Shown: in pieces, positions 42,659 through 51,742 of the stretch
Layout: each line of letters begins with the position of its first letter
Numbering within the stretch: the stretch's first letter is position 1
Translations under genes and position numbers: made by a program
From: Pseudomonas brassicacearum
Lineage (GTDB): Bacteria > Pseudomonadota > Gammaproteobacteria > Pseudomonadales > Pseudomonadaceae
Direction: 5' to 3'
Length of the DNA stretch: 64,000 nt
Assembly: GCF_003732225.1 (NCBI RefSeq)
Contig: NZ_MOBJ01000002.1
Span: 246,500-310,499, forward strand
Notes under the pieces: model-generated
What the model saw: the letters and a program-made list of their open reading frames with translations, nothing else
Told to the model about the DNA's origin: nothing
Database searches by the model: none

Positions 42659-42735
42659 CCCGGCCTCTCTTTATTGTGTGCGTGCCCGAAAACGTGCGGC
42701 GATGGTAACGGATGGGCGCCAACCTGCAAGCTTAG

Positions 42736-43632
42736 TCAGCGTAATTGCGCTTCGGGCAGTGTCAGTGTGCGCGGGATCAGTGTCGCATCCCAGTGTCCGA
42801 TACCCCAGTTCAGTACTTCTCCGGGGCTGGCGTCGTCGAGTTCGCAGCCGGGGTTTTGTCCCAGTGCGCGCAGGGCACGCAGCAACAACGGCGTTGCCTG
42901 GTCTTCGGTCAACGGCGGTGAGCGGTAGGACTTGCCGAGCTTGTGGCCGTTCGGTTGGGTAATCAGTGGCAGGTGCAGATAGCGCGGTTGCGGCAGGCCG
43001 AGCAGTTCTTGCAGGTACAACTGGCGCGGGGTGGAATCGAGCAGGTCGGCACCGCGGACAATATCGGTAATGCCTTGCCAGGCGTCGTCGAGCACTACCG
43101 CCAGTTGATAAGCGTAGAGCCCGTCGCGGCGGCGAATCACGAAGTCGCCGACCTCACGGCCCAGATGTTGGCGGTACTCGCCCTGCACGCGGTCGGTGAA
43201 GTGATATTCCAACTCCGGGACGCGCAAGCGGATCGCCGCGTTTTCGCTGGCGTGACCGGCGTTGCGGCACAGGCCTGGATATATCCCGTGATAGGGCGCC
43301 AGTTGTTTGCGCGAGCAGGTACAGGCGTAGGCCAGGCCGTGGTTGAACAGTTGATTCAACACCTGCGCATAGGCGTCGTGACGGTCGCTCTGGCGGACCA
43401 TTTCGCCGTCCCATTCGAAACCGTAGCTTTCCAGTGCCTTGAGGATCGCCGCCTGGGCGCCAGGTTCCTCCCGAGGCGGGTCGAGGTCTTCCATGCGCAA
43501 CAGCCAGCGGCCGCCGACCGAACGGGCGTCAAGGTACGAGGCCAATGCCGCGACCAGCGAACCGAAGTGCAGGTGCCCGCTGGGGGTGGGAGCGAAGCGT
43601 CCGATGTAGGCGGGGGATTTAATGGCAGTCAT
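42736..43632 (-). CDS. gluQ: Glutamyl-Q tRNA(Asp) synthetase
   Basis: GluQ attaches glutamate to queuosine in tRNA-Asp. It is a shortened glutamyl-tRNA synthetase without the anticodon-binding domain: 298 residues with the HIGH-like PSGHLHFGSL, a zinc site (CTCSRKQL and YPGLCR) and the KMSKS-like HKLGKSY. It is downstream of dksA, from which it is separated by a terminator and a REP. Confidence 0.95.
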   Translation of the reverse strand: MTAIKSPAYIGRFAPTPSGHLHFGSLVAALASYLDARSVGGRWLLRMEDLDPPREEPGAQAAILKALESYGFEWDGEMVRQSDRHDAYAQVLNQLFNHGLAYACTCSRKQLAPYHGIYPGLCRNAGHASENAAIRLRVPELEYHFTDRVQGEYRQHLGREVGDFVIRRRDGLYAYQLAVVLDDAWQGITDIVRGADLLDSTPRQLYLQELLGLPQPRYLHLPLITQPNGHKLGKSYRSPPLTEDQATPLLLRALRALGQNPGCELDDASPGEVLNWGIGHWDATLIPRTLTLPEAQLR

Positions 43633-43673
43633 GAGGACAATGTTACTTGGTCTGGGCTTGCGTCAGCCACCTT

Positions 43674-43776
43674 GTGGGAGCGAGCCTGCTCGCGATAGCA
43701 ATAGATCAGTCAGTATTAATGTTGAATGTAATGCCGCCATCGCGAGCAGGTCGAATCGTCGCACCGTCGCTCCCAC
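43674..43776. repeat. REP doublet 6 with modified right arm
   Basis: The left arm is a normal REP (GTGGGAGCGAGCCTGCTCGCGAT). The right arm carries an extra TCGAATCGTCGCACCG inside ATCGCGAGCAG...TCGCTCCCAC. It lies between gluQ and dksA. Confidence 0.85.
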
Positions 43777-43782
43777 AGAAAC

Positions 43783-43814
43783 AAAAACGGAGCGTTCGCA
43801 CGCTCCGTTTTTTG
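43783..43814 (-). terminator. Terminator between dksA and gluQ (bidirectional)
   Basis: CGGAGCG-TTCGCA-CGCTCCG with A-rich sequence before and seven T behind, so it can work on both strands. It limits read-through from dksA into gluQ. Confidence 0.85.
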
Positions 43815-43842
43815 TTCAGGTCGATGCCGTTCAAATCGACGC

Positions 43843-44286
43843 TTACTTGCCGACTTGCTTTTCCTTGATTTCTGCAAGGGTCTTGCAGTCGACGCACATG
43901 TCGGCGGTAGGGCGGGCTTCCAGGCGTTTGACGCCGATCTCGACACCGCAGGACTCGCACCAGCCGTATTCTTCGTCTTCGATCAGTTGCAGGGTCTTGT
44001 CGATTTTCTTGATCAGCTTGCGCTCGCGGTCGCGGGCACGCAGTTCGAGGCTGAATTCTTCTTCCTGACTGGCACGGTCGGCCGGGTCGGGGAAGTTGGC
44101 CGCTTCGTCTTTCATGTGATCAACAGTACGGTCGACTTCCTGCATCAAGTCCTGTTTCCACTTGTTCAGGATCTTGGTGAAGTGCGCGCGCATGGGCTGG
44201 CCCATGTACTCCTCGCCCTTCACTTCTTTGTAGGGTTCGAAGCCGCTGATCGACTGGTTCTGCTGTTGCTTTGCTTGGGTGGGCAT
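43843..44286 (-). CDS. dksA: RNA polymerase-binding transcription factor DksA
   Basis: DksA binds the RNA polymerase secondary channel and strengthens ppGpp control of rRNA and amino-acid promoters. The 147-residue protein has the coiled-coil tip acids Asp67 and Asp70 in FPDPADRAS, and a four-cysteine zinc finger Cys110, Cys113, Cys131, Cys134. All key residues are kept. Targets would include the rRNA and tRNA promoters seen elsewhere in this window. Confidence 0.96.
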   Translation of the reverse strand: MPTQAKQQQNQSISGFEPYKEVKGEEYMGQPMRAHFTKILNKWKQDLMQEVDRTVDHMKDEAANFPDPADRASQEEEFSLELRARDRERKLIKKIDKTLQLIEDEEYGWCESCGVEIGVKRLEARPTADMCVDCKTLAEIKEKQVGK

Positions 44287-44617
44287 GAAATGGACCGCCT
44301 CTACTCTTGTAATCCATTGCGCAGGATTGCTCCATCACCGACACCTGCCGGCCCTGCGGCTGCAAGCGGGCGAACTTACCAGATCAAATCGGAGCGCGCT
44401 ACTCCCGGATGTCGAGGCTGCGCCCCGCAAGGCTTGCAAAAGTTTGCAAAGCCTTGTCTGGTGGGTCTGGAGACCTGATCAGATATTGATTTTAGTCAAT
44501 CCTGAGCCTTATGTATCAGCTCTTTTACGGGTGAACTTCCGGTTATGACCGCTTTAGGTTCTCGCTCGTTCCTGCGCTTGGGTAGAATCAATTCTTTTCC
44601 CCGTTGAAGGAAGGCTA
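44287..44617. other. Divergent promoter region of dksA and the aminotransferase gene
   Basis: No gene. A palindrome CAAGGCTTGCAAA/TTTGCAAAGCCTTG (44428-44456) sits in the middle. TAGAAT at about 44583 is a -10 candidate for the plus-strand gene; GGAAGG lies before its ATG. Confidence 0.55.
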
Positions 44618-45790
44618 ATGGCTCAGCCCTACAGTGCGCGCAGCCGCGCTATCGAACCTTTCCATGTCATGGCATTGCTGGCGCGCGCCAATGAGTTGCA
44701 GGCGGCCGGACACGACGTGATTCACCTGGAAATCGGCGAACCGGACTTCACCACTGCCGAGCCGATCATCAAGGCCGGTCAGGCTGCGCTGACGGCGGGG
44801 AAAACCCGTTACACCGCCGCTCGCGGCATTCCAGAGCTGCGTGAAGCCATTTCGGGCTTCTATCAGCAACGTTACGGGTTGAACATCGACCCGCAACGCA
44901 TCCTGATCACGCCGGGCGGTTCTGGCGCGTTACTGTTGGCCAGCGCCTTGCTGGTCGATCCGGGTAAACACTGGCTGCTGGCCGACCCGGGTTACCCGTG
45001 CAACCGGCATTTCCTGCGGTTGGTGGAAGGCGCGGCGCAGCTGGTGCCGGTCGGCCCGGACGTGCGTTATCAGCTGACACCGGAACTGGTCGAGCGCTAC
45101 TGGGACCACGACAGCGTCGGTGCATTGGTCGCTTCACCGGCCAACCCGACCGGGACCATCCTGACCCGCGATGAACTGGCCGGGTTGTCAGCAGCCATCA
45201 AACAGCGTCACGGCCATCTGGTGGTGGATGAGATCTATCACGGTCTGACTTACGGCACCGACGCCGCCAGTGTGCTGGAAGTCGATGACAGCGCTTTTGT
45301 GCTGAACAGTTTCTCCAAGTATTTCGGCATGACCGGCTGGCGCCTTGGTTGGCTGGTCGCCCCGGAGGCTGCGGTCGGCGAGTTGGAAAAACTCGCGCAG
45401 AACCTTTACATCAGCGCGCCGAGCATGGCTCAGCACGCAGCGCTGGCCTGCTTCGAGCCGGATACCCTGAGCATTCTCGAAGAGCGCCGGGCCGAGTTCG
45501 GGCGCAGGCGTGACTTCCTGCTGCCAGCTCTGCGTGAACTGGGGTTTGGAATCGCCGTAGAGCCAGAAGGCGCCTTCTATCTGTATGCGGACATCAGTGC
45601 CTTTGGCGGTGATGCGTTTACTTTCTGCCGGCACTTCCTGGAAACCGAACACGTAGCCTTCACCCCAGGCCTGGATTTTGGCCGGTATCAGGCGGGTCAT
45701 CACGTGCGGTTCGCCTATACCCAAAGCCTGCCGCGCTTGCAGGAAGCGGTGGTGCGGATTGCCCGTGGCTTGCGGAGCTGGCAAGGCTGA
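44618..45790 (+). CDS. Class I/II PLP aminotransferase
   Basis: This 390-residue fold-type I aminotransferase has the PLP lysine in [16 protein letters not shown], preceded by LVVDEIYHG and [10 protein letters not shown]; the substrate-carboxylate arginine lies near the end (VRFAYTQS). It resembles the aspartate/aromatic group, but no specific substrate can be assigned. The stop overlaps the sfsA start by one base (TGATG), so the two form an operon. Confidence 0.88.
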   Translation: MAQPYSARSRAIEPFHVMALLARANELQAAGHDVIHLEIGEPDFTTAEPIIKAGQAALTAGKTRYTAARGIPELREAISGFYQQRYGLNIDPQRILITPGGSGALLLASALLVDPGKHWLLADPGYPCNRHFLRLVEGAAQLVPVGPDVRYQLTPELVERYWDHDSVGALVASPANPTGTILTRDELAGLSAAIKQRHGHLVVDEIYHGLTYGTDAASVLEVDDSAFVLNSFSKYFGMTGWRLGWLVAPEAAVGELEKLAQNLYISAPSMAQHAALACFEPDTLSILEERRAEFGRRRDFLLPALRELGFGIAVEPEGAFYLYADISAFGGDAFTFCRHFLETEHVAFTPGLDFGRYQAGHHVRFAYTQSLPRLQEAVVRIARGLRSWQG

Positions 45791-46503
45791 TGCAGTTCAA
45801 TCCTCCTCTCGAAGAAGGTCGGCTGATTCGTCGTTACAAGCGTTTTCTCGCCGATATCGAAACCGTTGGCGGCGAGTTGCTGACCATTCACTGTCCCAAC
45901 ACCGGGTCGATGTTCAATTGCATGGTCGAAGGCGGGCAGGTCTGGTTCAGTCGCTCCAATGACCCGAAACGCAAGCTGCCCGGTACCTGGGAAATCAGCG
46001 AAACTCCGCAAGGGCGGTTGGCCTGCGTGAATACTGCGCGGGCCAATACCTTGATTGAAGAGGCGCTACGCGACGGTTTGATCACCGAGCTCAATGGCTT
46101 TACCGGGCTCAAGCGTGAAGTGCCGTATGGCCAGGAAAACAGCCGCATCGATTTTCGTCTCGACTACCCGAGCGGCCCGGCCTTCGTCGAGGTCAAAAGC
46201 GTCACGCTGGGTTTCGACGGATCGGCAGTCGCGGCGTTTCCGGACGCGGTGACTCTGCGCGGCGCCAAGCATTTGCGCGAGCTGGCGTGCCTGGCGCGGG
46301 ACGGTATCCGTGCGGTGCAGTTGTACTGCGTCAATCTGACGGGGATCGACGCGGTGCGCCCGGCCGAGGAGATCGATCCGGGTTACGCAGCCGCGTTGCG
46401 TGAGGCGAAAGCGGCCGGGGTTGAGGTGTTGGCGTATGGCGTGAGCCTGACCGCGCACGAGGTGCGCGTCGACCGTCGGCTGGAGGTGTTGCTCGGCGCT
46501 TAA
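45790..46503 (+). CDS. sfsA: DNA/RNA-binding protein SfsA
   Basis: This 237-residue SfsA family member, named for sugar fermentation stimulation in E. coli, has an OB-like N-terminal half and a nuclease-like C-terminal part with [10 protein letters not shown] and [10 protein letters not shown], the D-x(n)-E-x-K pattern. It is second in the operon with the aminotransferase. Its 3' end overlaps the Rieske gene tail to tail by four bases. Confidence 0.93.
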   Translation: MQFNPPLEEGRLIRRYKRFLADIETVGGELLTIHCPNTGSMFNCMVEGGQVWFSRSNDPKRKLPGTWEISETPQGRLACVNTARANTLIEEALRDGLITELNGFTGLKREVPYGQENSRIDFRLDYPSGPAFVEVKSVTLGFDGSAVAAFPDAVTLRGAKHLRELACLARDGIRAVQLYCVNLTGIDAVRPAEEIDPGYAAALREAKAAGVEVLAYGVSLTAHEVRVDRRLEVLLGA

Positions 46504-46817
46504 GGGTTTATCCAGATTCCCTGGCTGTCTTCATGGCATGCCAGGGCGCTGAGAGATTGCCCGGCGCAGGGGCCGGCTACGCATTCACCGCTTTCAATCA
46601 GAAACAACGCGCCATGGGTGGCGCACTGGATCAGGCTGGCACTGGGGTCGAGAAACTGGTCGGGGTGCCATTCCAGGCCGACGCCGCGATGCGGGCAGCG
46701 ATTTTCGTACACGTAGACCTGACCTTCACGGCGCACGGCAAACAGCTTTTGACCGTCGATCTCGAAACCACGGCTGCTGGCATCGATCAGCTCGGCGCTG
46801 GTGCAAAGAAACTTCAT
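46500..46817 (-). CDS. Rieske [2Fe-2S] ferredoxin
   Basis: This 105-residue Rieske protein has the two metal boxes CPHRGVGL and [13 protein letters not shown] (Cys-X-His and Cys-X2-His). ATG 46817 gives the usual start [10 protein letters not shown]; the frame to 46874 adds non-conserved residues. It is divergent from hmuT with 186 bases between. The lack of an oxygenase partner suggests a general electron carrier; this is inference. Confidence 0.85.
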   Translation of the reverse strand: MKFLCTSAELIDASSRGFEIDGQKLFAVRREGQVYVYENRCPHRGVGLEWHPDQFLDPSASLIQCATHGALFLIESGECVAGPCAGQSLSALACHEDSQGIWINP

Positions 46818-46903
46818 GACTATCCTCAAGTGCCGAAGGCTCTGGCCTCTGGCGGTTATGCAGCGCGCGTTCACTGGTTAGCAAATGTGTCTGTGCTTGA
46901 CGT

Positions 46904-46922
46904 GCAAATGCTAACAATTATC
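46904..46922 (+). promoter_or_regulatory. Fur box before hmuT
   Basis: GCAAATGCTAACAATTATC matches 14 of 19 positions of the Fur consensus. It lies about 80 bases before hmuT, in the region shared with the divergent Rieske gene. Confidence 0.7.
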
Positions 46923-47003
46923 AAATAGGCGCTTCGCCCGTGCTGAAAGCGTTGCTGAAAACGCCTCGATTTTGCGGGAAAACTCCTCAAAGGAAACCCT
47001 GTT

Positions 47004-47891
47004 ATGCGCCTGAGTACCAGTGCTATTGCGCTCTGTGTCGGACTTTTGGTCAACCATGGGGCCGCAGCGACCGAATTGCCGCAACGCTGGGTCAGTGCCG
47101 GCGGGGCTTTGTCGGAGTGGGTGAGTGCGTTGGGCGGCGAGTCGAAACTGGTGGGTGTCGATACCACCAGTCAACATCCCGAATCACTCAAGGCCTTGCC
47201 GAGTATCGGTTATCAACGGCAATTGTCGGCGGAGGGCATTCTGAGTTTGCGCCCGCAGATTCTTATCGGCACCGAAGAAATGGGTCCGCCGCCGGTGTTG
47301 TCGCAGATCCGCAGTGCCGGGGTGCAGGTTGAGCTGTTCTCTGCACAGGCAGACCTGCCAACCTTGCAAGGCAACTTGCAGCACCTGGGCAAGTTGCTTG
47401 GCAGCGAGCCGCAGGCCACAACGCTGTTTCACAGTTATCAACAGCAACTTGAACAGCGAAAAGACTGGGTCAGCCAGGCCCAGGCCAAACAGAAGGCGCC
47501 GGGTGTGTTGTTACTGCTCGGACACGCTGGCGGCAAACCGCTGATCGCCGGCAAGGACACCGCAGCTGATTGGCTGTTGCAACAGGCGGGTGGGCATAAC
47601 CTCGCGACCCATACCGGTTACAAACCTTTTTCTGTTGAGTCCCTGGCTGGCCTGACGCCAGAGGTGTTGGTGTTTGCCGACCGGGCGCTGACCGGTGACG
47701 CCGCGCGTGCCGCGTTGTTCAAGGAAAACCCGATTCTCGCGTCGACTCCGGCGGCCAAGGCCGGGCGGGTGTTCGAGCTGGACCCGACGCTGTTGGTTGG
47801 TGGCTTGGGGCCGCGCTTGCCTGCGAGCCTGGTGGAACTGTCTGCCGGGTTCTATCCCGCAGAATCAGCCAAGGCAAACACCGCCCCATGA
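47004..47891 (+). CDS. hmuT: Haem ABC transporter, periplasmic binding protein
   Basis: This 295-residue class III binding protein has a signal peptide ending NHGAAA^TELP and the helix-backbone fold of HmuT/PhuT. PQILIGTEEMGPP and LLLLGHAGGKPLIAGKDTAADWLLQQ are typical. It captures haem after an outer-membrane receptor brings it in; no receptor gene is next to it here. The stop overlaps hmuU (ATGA). Confidence 0.92.
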   Translation: MRLSTSAIALCVGLLVNHGAAATELPQRWVSAGGALSEWVSALGGESKLVGVDTTSQHPESLKALPSIGYQRQLSAEGILSLRPQILIGTEEMGPPPVLSQIRSAGVQVELFSAQADLPTLQGNLQHLGKLLGSEPQATTLFHSYQQQLEQRKDWVSQAQAKQKAPGVLLLLGHAGGKPLIAGKDTAADWLLQQAGGHNLATHTGYKPFSVESLAGLTPEVLVFADRALTGDAARAALFKENPILASTPAAKAGRVFELDPTLLVGGLGPRLPASLVELSAGFYPAESAKANTAP

Positions 47892-48925
47892 CGACTCTGG
47901 TTAAACCACGTTCTTTATTCATCGGTCTGAGTCTGCTGTGTTTACTGGCGATCTGGCTGTCATTGGCCCTGGGCCCGGTCAGCTTGCCGCTGCTCGATAC
48001 CTTGCGCGCCGCGATGCGTCTGATCGGTCTGCCGGTTCCTGCTGAAGGGTTGGAGCAGGCTGAACTGATTCTCGGGCAGATTCGTTTGCCGCGTACCTTG
48101 CTCGGACTGGCGGTGGGCGGGGTGCTGGCGTTGTCGGGCGTGGCGATGCAGGGGTTGTTCCGCAACCCACTGGCGGATCCGGGGTTGGTTGGTGTCTCCA
48201 GTGGCGCTGCGCTGGGCGCGGCAATTGCAATTGTTGGCGGCTCGATGTTTGGTGGTTTGCCTGAGGCGATCGGCCCGTATCTGTTATCGCTGTGTGCATT
48301 CCTTGGCGGACTCGGGGTGACGGCACTGGTTTACCGCCTCGGCCGGCGGAATGGCCAGACCAACGTCGCGACCATGTTGTTGGCGGGCATCGCTCTGACG
48401 GCGCTGGCCAGTTCGGCGGTGGGCTTGTTCACCTATCTGGCGGACGACGCGACCTTGCGTACGCTGACTTTCTGGAACCTGGGCAGCCTCAATGGCGCCA
48501 GCTATGCGCGACTCTGGCCATTGCTGCTGGTGAGCGCGGCGGTAGCGCTGTGGTTGCCGCGCCGGGCCAAGGCGCTGAATGCACTATTGCTCGGCGAGTC
48601 CGAGGCCAGCCATTTGGGGATCAATGTCGAAGGGCTCAAGCGCGAACTGGTGTTCTGCACCGCGTTGGGCGTCGGTGCCGCTGTTGCGGCGGCGGGGATG
48701 ATCGGTTTTGTCGGGTTGGTGGTGCCGCATCTGGTGCGATTGCTGGCCGGTCCCGATCATCGTGTGCTGTTGCCGGCTTCGGTCCTGGCGGGTGCCAGCC
48801 TGTTGCTGTTTGCCGATCTGGTGGCGCGGTTGGCGCTGGCCCCGGCTGAATTGCCGATTGGCATCGTCACTGCATTTATTGGCGCACCGTTCTTTCTGTA
48901 TTTGCTGTTGCGAGGTCGCGCCTGA
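47888..48925 (+). CDS. hmuU: Haem ABC transporter permease
   Basis: This 345-residue FecCD-family permease with about ten membrane helices has the motifs [19 protein letters not shown] and [23 protein letters not shown] (the cytoplasmic coupling region). It dimerises with HmuV. The stop overlaps hmuV by one base (TGATG). Confidence 0.95.
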   Translation: MTTLVKPRSLFIGLSLLCLLAIWLSLALGPVSLPLLDTLRAAMRLIGLPVPAEGLEQAELILGQIRLPRTLLGLAVGGVLALSGVAMQGLFRNPLADPGLVGVSSGAALGAAIAIVGGSMFGGLPEAIGPYLLSLCAFLGGLGVTALVYRLGRRNGQTNVATMLLAGIALTALASSAVGLFTYLADDATLRTLTFWNLGSLNGASYARLWPLLLVSAAVALWLPRRAKALNALLLGESEASHLGINVEGLKRELVFCTALGVGAAVAAAGMIGFVGLVVPHLVRLLAGPDHRVLLPASVLAGASLLLFADLVARLALAPAELPIGIVTAFIGAPFFLYLLLRGRA

Positions 48926-49692
48926 TGCTGCGAGTAGAAAATCTGCAGATCTGCCGTGGCAAAAAAATCGTCCTGGCGGATATCGATCTTGAGCTTCAAC
49001 CGGGTGAAGTCCTTGGTGTACTGGGCCCCAACGGCGCGGGCAAAAGCACCTTGCTCGGCGCGTTGTGTGGCGAGTTACGGCCTGATCATGGTCGAGTCTG
49101 GCTCGATCAGCGCGAACTGAGCCAGTGGGATGGCGCACAACGAGCGCAACGCTTGGCAGTATTGCCGCAGACCTCGACCCTGGACTTTGCCTTCCGCGTC
49201 GAGGAAGTGGTCGGCATGGGGCGTTTGCCTCATCAAACAGGCCGGGTGCGCGATGACGAAATTGTCGCTGCCGCCTTGCAGGCCGCCGATGTCGGGCATT
49301 TGAGTGGTCGCAGCTATCTGGCCCTGTCTGGCGGTGAGCGCCAGCGTGTGCACCTGGCGCGGGTACTGGCGCAGCTATGGCCGGGGGAGGCCGGGCAAAC
49401 CTTGCTGCTCGACGAGCCGACGTCGATGCTCGACCCGCTGCATCAGCACACCACCTTGCAGGCGATTCGTGAATTCGCCGATCGCGGGGCAGCGGTACTG
49501 GTGATTCTGCATGATCTGAATCTGGCGGCGCGTTATTGTGATCGTATTCTGCTGCTCGACGGTGGCCGTCCGCATGCGCTGGACACACCGCAGCAGGTGC
49601 TGCGGCCGGAACCGCTGAAAGCCGTGTTCGGACTGGATGTGTTGGTGCAGCCGCACCCGGAGCGCGGGCATCCGCTGATCATTGCCCGTTGA
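48925..49692 (+). CDS. hmuV: Haem ABC transporter ATPase
   Basis: This 255-residue ATPase has Walker [10 protein letters not shown], the signature [13 protein letters not shown], Walker [13 protein letters not shown] and the H-loop (ILHDLNLA). It powers haem import through HmuU. Confidence 0.96.
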   Translation: MLRVENLQICRGKKIVLADIDLELQPGEVLGVLGPNGAGKSTLLGALCGELRPDHGRVWLDQRELSQWDGAQRAQRLAVLPQTSTLDFAFRVEEVVGMGRLPHQTGRVRDDEIVAAALQAADVGHLSGRSYLALSGGERQRVHLARVLAQLWPGEAGQTLLLDEPTSMLDPLHQHTTLQAIREFADRGAAVLVILHDLNLAARYCDRILLLDGGRPHALDTPQQVLRPEPLKAVFGLDVLVQPHPERGHPLIIAR

Positions 49693-49701
49693 GGTGACCT
49701 C

Positions 49702-50553
49702 ATGCGTGGGATAGTGATTCTGGCGCTGCTGTTGCTGGGCGCCTGTCAAAACATGACACCCAGTGCCATGGATCAACCGGCTGGCGTTATTCGCGATCTG
49801 CACAGCGGTCAGCGTCTGAGTGCGCAAGCACTGGTCGAACGGTTGGCCGGTGCGCCACGACTGATCGTTGGCGAGCAGCATGACAATCCCGATCACCATC
49901 ATGCGCAACTGTGGTTATTGCAGGCACTGGCCCAGCGCCGAGCTCAAGGCAGCGTGTTGCTGGAAATGCTGACGCCGGATCAGCAGGGGCGTGTCGACGA
50001 CGTCCATGCTTTGAACGCCGCTCGCTGGCCTGCCGATTTGCCGGCGGCGTTGGCCTGGCAATCAGGTTGGGACTGGAATCTGTATGGGCCGATTGTGCGG
50101 TATGCCCTGGCTCAGCCTTATCCGTTATTGGCGGCGAATCTGGACTCGACTGAGGTTCGGCGCATTTATAAACAAGCGCCGGCCGTGAGTGGAGCCCGGT
50201 CGAATGCGCCAGCGGTCAAGAATGAGCTGCTGGCGCAAATCCGCGAGTCCCATTGCGGGTTGTTACCCGAAAGCCGGATGCCGGCCATGCTGGCGGTTCA
50301 GCAACAACGCGATCGGCAGATGGCCGAACGACTGCTGGCAGCGCCTGCGCCAGCGTTGCTGTTTGCCGGTGCTTATCACGCGCGTCTGGACATTGGCGTG
50401 CCGGTCCATGTGCAGGATCTTGGCAAGCATTCGGCGCCCGTGGTGGTGGTGCTGGCGGAGAAGGGGGCTGAGGTCTCGTCGAATTCGGCTGATTACGTCT
50501 GGTACACGGCCGCCCGGCCCGCGCAGGACTATTGTGCGCAAATGCGTCAGTAG
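49702..50553 (+). CDS. ChaN-family lipoprotein (PhuW-like)
   Basis: This 283-residue lipoprotein has a signal ending in the lipobox LLLGAC, then the ChaN haem-binding-like fold with GEQHDNPDHH and WNLYGPIVRYAL. In P. aeruginosa a homologue (phuW) ends the haem operon. It starts nine bases after hmuV and belongs to that operon. Haem binding is inferred from the family. Confidence 0.85.
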   Translation: MRGIVILALLLLGACQNMTPSAMDQPAGVIRDLHSGQRLSAQALVERLAGAPRLIVGEQHDNPDHHHAQLWLLQALAQRRAQGSVLLEMLTPDQQGRVDDVHALNAARWPADLPAALAWQSGWDWNLYGPIVRYALAQPYPLLAANLDSTEVRRIYKQAPAVSGARSNAPAVKNELLAQIRESHCGLLPESRMPAMLAVQQQRDRQMAERLLAAPAPALLFAGAYHARLDIGVPVHVQDLGKHSAPVVVVLAEKGAEVSSNSADYVWYTAARPAQDYCAQMRQ

Positions 50554-50591
50554 GCGGTTTGGGAGTACCCAGGAAGCACTTTTCGACAAGC

Positions 50592-50705
50592 AAAAAAAGA
50601 CCCGGCAAGAGCCGGGTCAAATAACCGTGATTAGCCTGATGAGGAGATAATCTGAGAGTCCGAACCAATGGTCTTTCAGAAGATCAGCTGATCTCGCGAC
50701 CAGTT
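50592..50705 (-). ncRNA. prrF: PrrF-type iron-responsive sRNA
   Basis: This 114-base RNA (ends estimated) reads, minus strand, AACTGGTCGCGAG at its 5' end, the core GGACTCTCAGATTATCTCC that pairs with iron-protein mRNAs in P. aeruginosa, and a terminator GACCCGGC-TCTT-GCCGGGTC plus seven T. A Fur box overlaps its promoter, so it is made when iron is low and then blocks iron-storage and iron-using enzymes. It lies downstream of the haem operon, as in P. aeruginosa; only one copy is seen here. Confidence 0.9.
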
Positions 50706-50707
50706 GT

Positions 50708-50726
50708 GATAATCATAACGATTCTC
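50708..50726 (-). promoter_or_regulatory. Fur box of prrF
   Basis: GATAATCATAACGATTCTC (plus strand) matches 15 of 19 positions of the Fur consensus GATAATGATAATCATTATC. It overlaps the promoter of the sRNA. Confidence 0.85.
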
Positions 50727-50806
50727 ATTTCTAAGTCAATCGATGTTTTCTGAATTCTTTTCTCTTTTGCCAAACACTTGTTTGGATTGCCCGTAAATGC
50801 TGGGCT

Positions 50807-51082
50807 TTAGACCTTGTGACGTGAGGATATGGCTTCGAGCTGTTTATTGAGTGCGTCCTTGCGTTCGGCGGGGATGTCGTTCCAGTGCACGTCCATCAGC
50901 GCCCCCTCAATCGCGTACAACAACACCTTCGATGCGCGAAACCCGCGAGTGCGCACCGCCCGATAAGCATCCACCGCCCCCAGGCGGCGCAAGTCCGAGG
51001 CGCTGTGGATGCCCACGGCATGCAGCCATTGCGCCGACGTCTTGCCAAGGTTTTTCAGGTGTTGCAGTTCATCATTCATCAA
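50807..51082 (-). CDS. TfoX/Sxy C-terminal-domain protein
   Basis: This 91-residue protein consists only of the TfoX C-terminal helix-hairpin-type domain (LGKTSAQWLHAVGIHSASDLRRLGAVDAYRAVRTRGF). The N-terminal half known from the competence regulator is absent. Function unknown in Pseudomonas. An ATG one codon later is an alternative start. Confidence 0.82.
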   Translation of the reverse strand: MMNDELQHLKNLGKTSAQWLHAVGIHSASDLRRLGAVDAYRAVRTRGFRASKVLLYAIEGALMDVHWNDIPAERKDALNKQLEAISSRHKV

Positions 51083-51303
51083 GCCTCCTTGCGACAGCCG
51101 AAGAGTGCGTGGGCGAGCCTCAAAGGAGTGTAGCGGTCAGTAGGAAAAGCGTGGTTGTTTGGTCGGTTTGAACGCAAAAGCTTCTAAGGCGGTCTGCCAG
51201 ATAGTTCTGCAAAGTACGACGAGGGCAGTAGGAAAGGACTTCGCAGGCAAGGCATGCAGTCCGGCGCGGAGCGGGGGCGCCGGACTTCAGGTGACGGCAG
51301 GTG

Positions 51304-51648
51304 TTAGCGGGTGCGGTAGCGCAGGCGAGTACCGAAATTCATCGACATGAGAATTTCGTCAGCGCTCAGCTCAGGCGGGAAGTAAGCACCGGAGATTTGC
51401 GCGTGGGCCAGACTCGCACCTTCCAGAGAGGCATTACGAAAATCGATACCACGCAGGTCGGCAGAGCGGAAGTAGGCGTCGCTGAAGTCGATACCTTCGG
51501 CGTTCAGCTCGCGCAGGTCGAGGCCACGGAAATCGCCGCCCACCATATCGATAGGTCCGGACTTGGGCCTTTCGCGATTGAAGCCGGTGATGTCGTCTTT
51601 GTGCAGCAAGGCATATAGCGGGGTGTCGAGAAGTTTTGGCTGGCTCAT
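51304..51648 (-). CDS. Pentapeptide-repeat protein
   Basis: This 114-residue protein has about ten A(D/N)LXX-type pentapeptides in its middle (DFRGLDLRELNAEGIDFSDA, then ADLRGIDFRNASLEGASLAHAQISG). Such repeats fold as a right-handed beta-helix. It is too short for a Qnr/gyrase-protection protein and lacks its hairpin loops. Function unknown. Preceded by 220 bases without a gene. Confidence 0.78.
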   Translation of the reverse strand: MSQPKLLDTPLYALLHKDDITGFNRERPKSGPIDMVGGDFRGLDLRELNAEGIDFSDAYFRSADLRGIDFRNASLEGASLAHAQISGAYFPPELSADEILMSMNFGTRLRYRTR

Positions 51649-51700
51649 AGGATGTCATCACCTGTTGGTTTTATGACGCCAGTATAGTGCCACTATTTTG

Positions 51701-51732
51701 CAGGCGTGAAGCCGGTTAGAGCTTCACGCCTG
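51701..51732. other. 12-bp perfect stem-loop
   Basis: CAGGCGTGAAGC and its inverse GCTTCACGCCTG around eight bases, just behind the APH/P-loop gene. There is no T run, so a standard terminator is unlikely; it may be a processing or Rho-related element. Confidence 0.65.
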
Positions 51733-51742
51733 AAATAGTTTC

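Noticed and set aside
50599..50618. Terminator of the haem operon on the plus strand
   Set aside because: The hairpin has its T run on the minus strand only (A run on plus precedes it); it belongs to PrrF. A weak effect on plus cannot be excluded.
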